A model generated the notes under the pieces. It saw nothing but the letters and a program-made list of their open reading frames with translations, was not told the DNA's origin and made no database searches. Source: Planctomycetia bacterium (GTDB lineage Bacteria; Planctomycetota; UBA11346). From it: 16,007 nt of DNA. This document shows positions 15,215 through 16,007 of the stretch, in pieces (position 1 is the stretch's first letter; each line of letters opens with the position of its first letter). Made by a program: the position numbers and the translations under genes. The DNA lies in contig SYDV01000248.1 of NCBI GenBank assembly GCA_005801395.1, positions 1-16,007 of the forward strand. Direction: 5' to 3'.

Positions 15215-16007
15215 GTGCGATTATTTACTCTGTTTGTAATTATATCAGCAACACTATTGAACACATCCGCGTCCTATGCGGCTGACATAATCACCATTAA
15301 AGCCATTAGCGGACTCCAATACGACGTAAAACAGTTCGCTGTCGAACCAGGCGCCAATGTCTCTATTAATTTCGTTAATGATGATGCGACCGATATGCCG
15401 CATAATCTCGTTTTCGTTAAACCCGGAAAACGTATGGATGCGGTTACTGCCGCCATGGCAATGGGCGCTGATGCTATCGCCACTGGTTTTGTTCCCAAAA
15501 CTGACGACGTAATTGCGGCCATCCCAGAAGTTAAGCCACACGCAAAAGCCAAACTCACCTTTACGGCACCAAAAGAAAAAGGAATTTATCCCTACGTGTG
15601 CACGTACCCAGGGCATGGGCTGATTATGTTTGGTGATATGTATGTTGGCGTGCCAATGCCCAAACTAAAAGCCATCGTTGAGAAACCCGAAACGAATCCA
15701 CATGCCTATCCATTAGTGCGTCCTTATTTATATCGATTTTTTATGCCCAACTCAAATCCGGCATCAATTGCTCTGATGTTGCCGGGCGACATCAATGTCT
15801 GTTGGGACGCCAGTGCCTGTCGTCCTCGTTACAGTTGGCGTGGCGCAGGAGTCAATCCTTCTAAACATTGGAAAACAAATGGCAGCGGTCGCGTAACTTT
15901 AGTTGGAGATACCATATGGACGGCAGGCGATCAGACGCCATTACGCCTATCCATGAGCACCGCGCCAAACGTTTCATTTAAAGGTTATGCATTAAAACAA
16001 GGCTTTC
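15215..16007 (+). CDS. Exported blue-copper (azurin/plastocyanin-like) protein, 3' end outside window
   Basis: Predicted periplasmic type-1 copper electron carrier with an extra C-terminal domain; 264 codons are visible and the gene continues past the window. GTG 15215 is chosen because AGGAG lies 5 nt upstream (15205-15209) and it opens a clean signal peptide (MRLFTLFVII ... SASYA, cut before AD at residue 23). Copper ligands are His63 in DMPHNLVF, Cys129, His134 and Met138 in YVCTYPGHGLIMFGDM. The spacings His to Cys 66, Cys to His 5 and His to Met 4 equal those of azurin (46, 112, 117, 121). Residues about 160-264 are a second region with INVCWDASACRPRYSWRG (193-210), which I associate with domains next to copper or haem domains in Planctomycetota/Verrucomicrobiota oxidoreductases; this is from memory. 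The electron partner is not encoded here. Confidence 0.9.
   Translation, partial: MRLFTLFVIISATLLNTSASYAADIITIKAISGLQYDVKQFAVEPGANVSINFVNDDATDMPHNLVFVKPGKRMDAVTAAMAMGADAIATGFVPKTDDVIAAIPEVKPHAKAKLTFTAPKEKGIYPYVCTYPGHGLIMFGDMYVGVPMPKLKAIVEKPETNPHAYPLVRPYLYRFFMPNSNPASIALMLPGDINVCWDASACRPRYSWRGAGVNPSKHWKTNGSGRVTLVGDTIWTAGDQTPLRLSMSTAPNVSFKGYALKQGF

Noticed and set aside
15254..15616. 120-codon minus-strand frame opposite the copper protein
   Set aside because: The plus strand encodes a signal peptide and all four copper ligands in one frame, so the antisense frame is a shadow.
1..16007. Mobile element, prophage, CRISPR or defence island
   Set aside because: No transposase, integrase, terminal inverted repeats, repeat-spacer array or known defence domain was found; gene content is housekeeping lipid metabolism with a few unknowns.

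Overview
The window looks like chromosomal DNA of a free-living, respiring Gram-negative bacterium of moderate GC content (about half by eye). It holds 13 genes (the first and last are cut by the window edges), packed with little intergenic space. I see no rRNA, tRNA, CRISPR array, insertion sequence or phage gene. The organism is not resolved. The overlapping fadI-fadJ pair, the respiratory GlpD and the PhoR-like kinase fit a gammaproteobacterium. The tails of the HEAT-repeat protein (Trp-Trp near the C terminus) and of the blue-copper protein recall proteins I associate with Planctomycetota/Verrucomicrobiota. That second hint is recollection, not a search result.

Layout. 1-639: 3' end of a PhoR-type sensor kinase. 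731-1609: secreted HEAT-repeat protein. 1651-4327, minus strand: a tight three-gene operon read from 4327 downwards, hotdog-fold thioesterase, glycerophosphodiester phosphodiesterase and glycerol-3-phosphate dehydrogenase (glpD), with 4-nt and 1-nt overlaps. 4328-4486: shared divergent control region. 4487-13973, plus strand: a five-gene operon for fatty-acid activation and beta-oxidation. Its genes are a fadD-type acyl-CoA ligase, fadI thiolase, fadJ hydratase/dehydrogenase, a fadE-like acyl-CoA dehydrogenase with a C-terminal extension, and a two-domain PlsC-like acyltransferase fused to an alpha/beta hydrolase. 13970-14377, minus: an unrecognised 135-residue protein. 14502-14951, plus: a membrane-anchored Ala-rich helical protein. 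15215 to the right edge: exported azurin/plastocyanin-like copper protein.

How the genes fit together. The two divergent operons cover both halves of a phospholipid. GDPD releases glycerol 3-phosphate from deacylated phospholipid and GlpD oxidises it to dihydroxyacetone phosphate, feeding electrons to quinone. The plus-strand operon activates free fatty acids and runs a full beta-oxidation spiral (dehydrogenase, hydratase, hydroxyacyl dehydrogenase, thiolase). The last gene of that operon carries an acyltransferase and an esterase/lipase-like domain, so it could release acyl chains or put them back on glycerol backbones. The thioesterase could drain acyl-CoA. I infer a lipid-turnover locus under shared divergent control. 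The two least expected items are the fusion protein, whose acyltransferase motif is HX4E instead of HX4D, and the unrecognised protein with a repeated H-x-G-H-G-aromatic motif.
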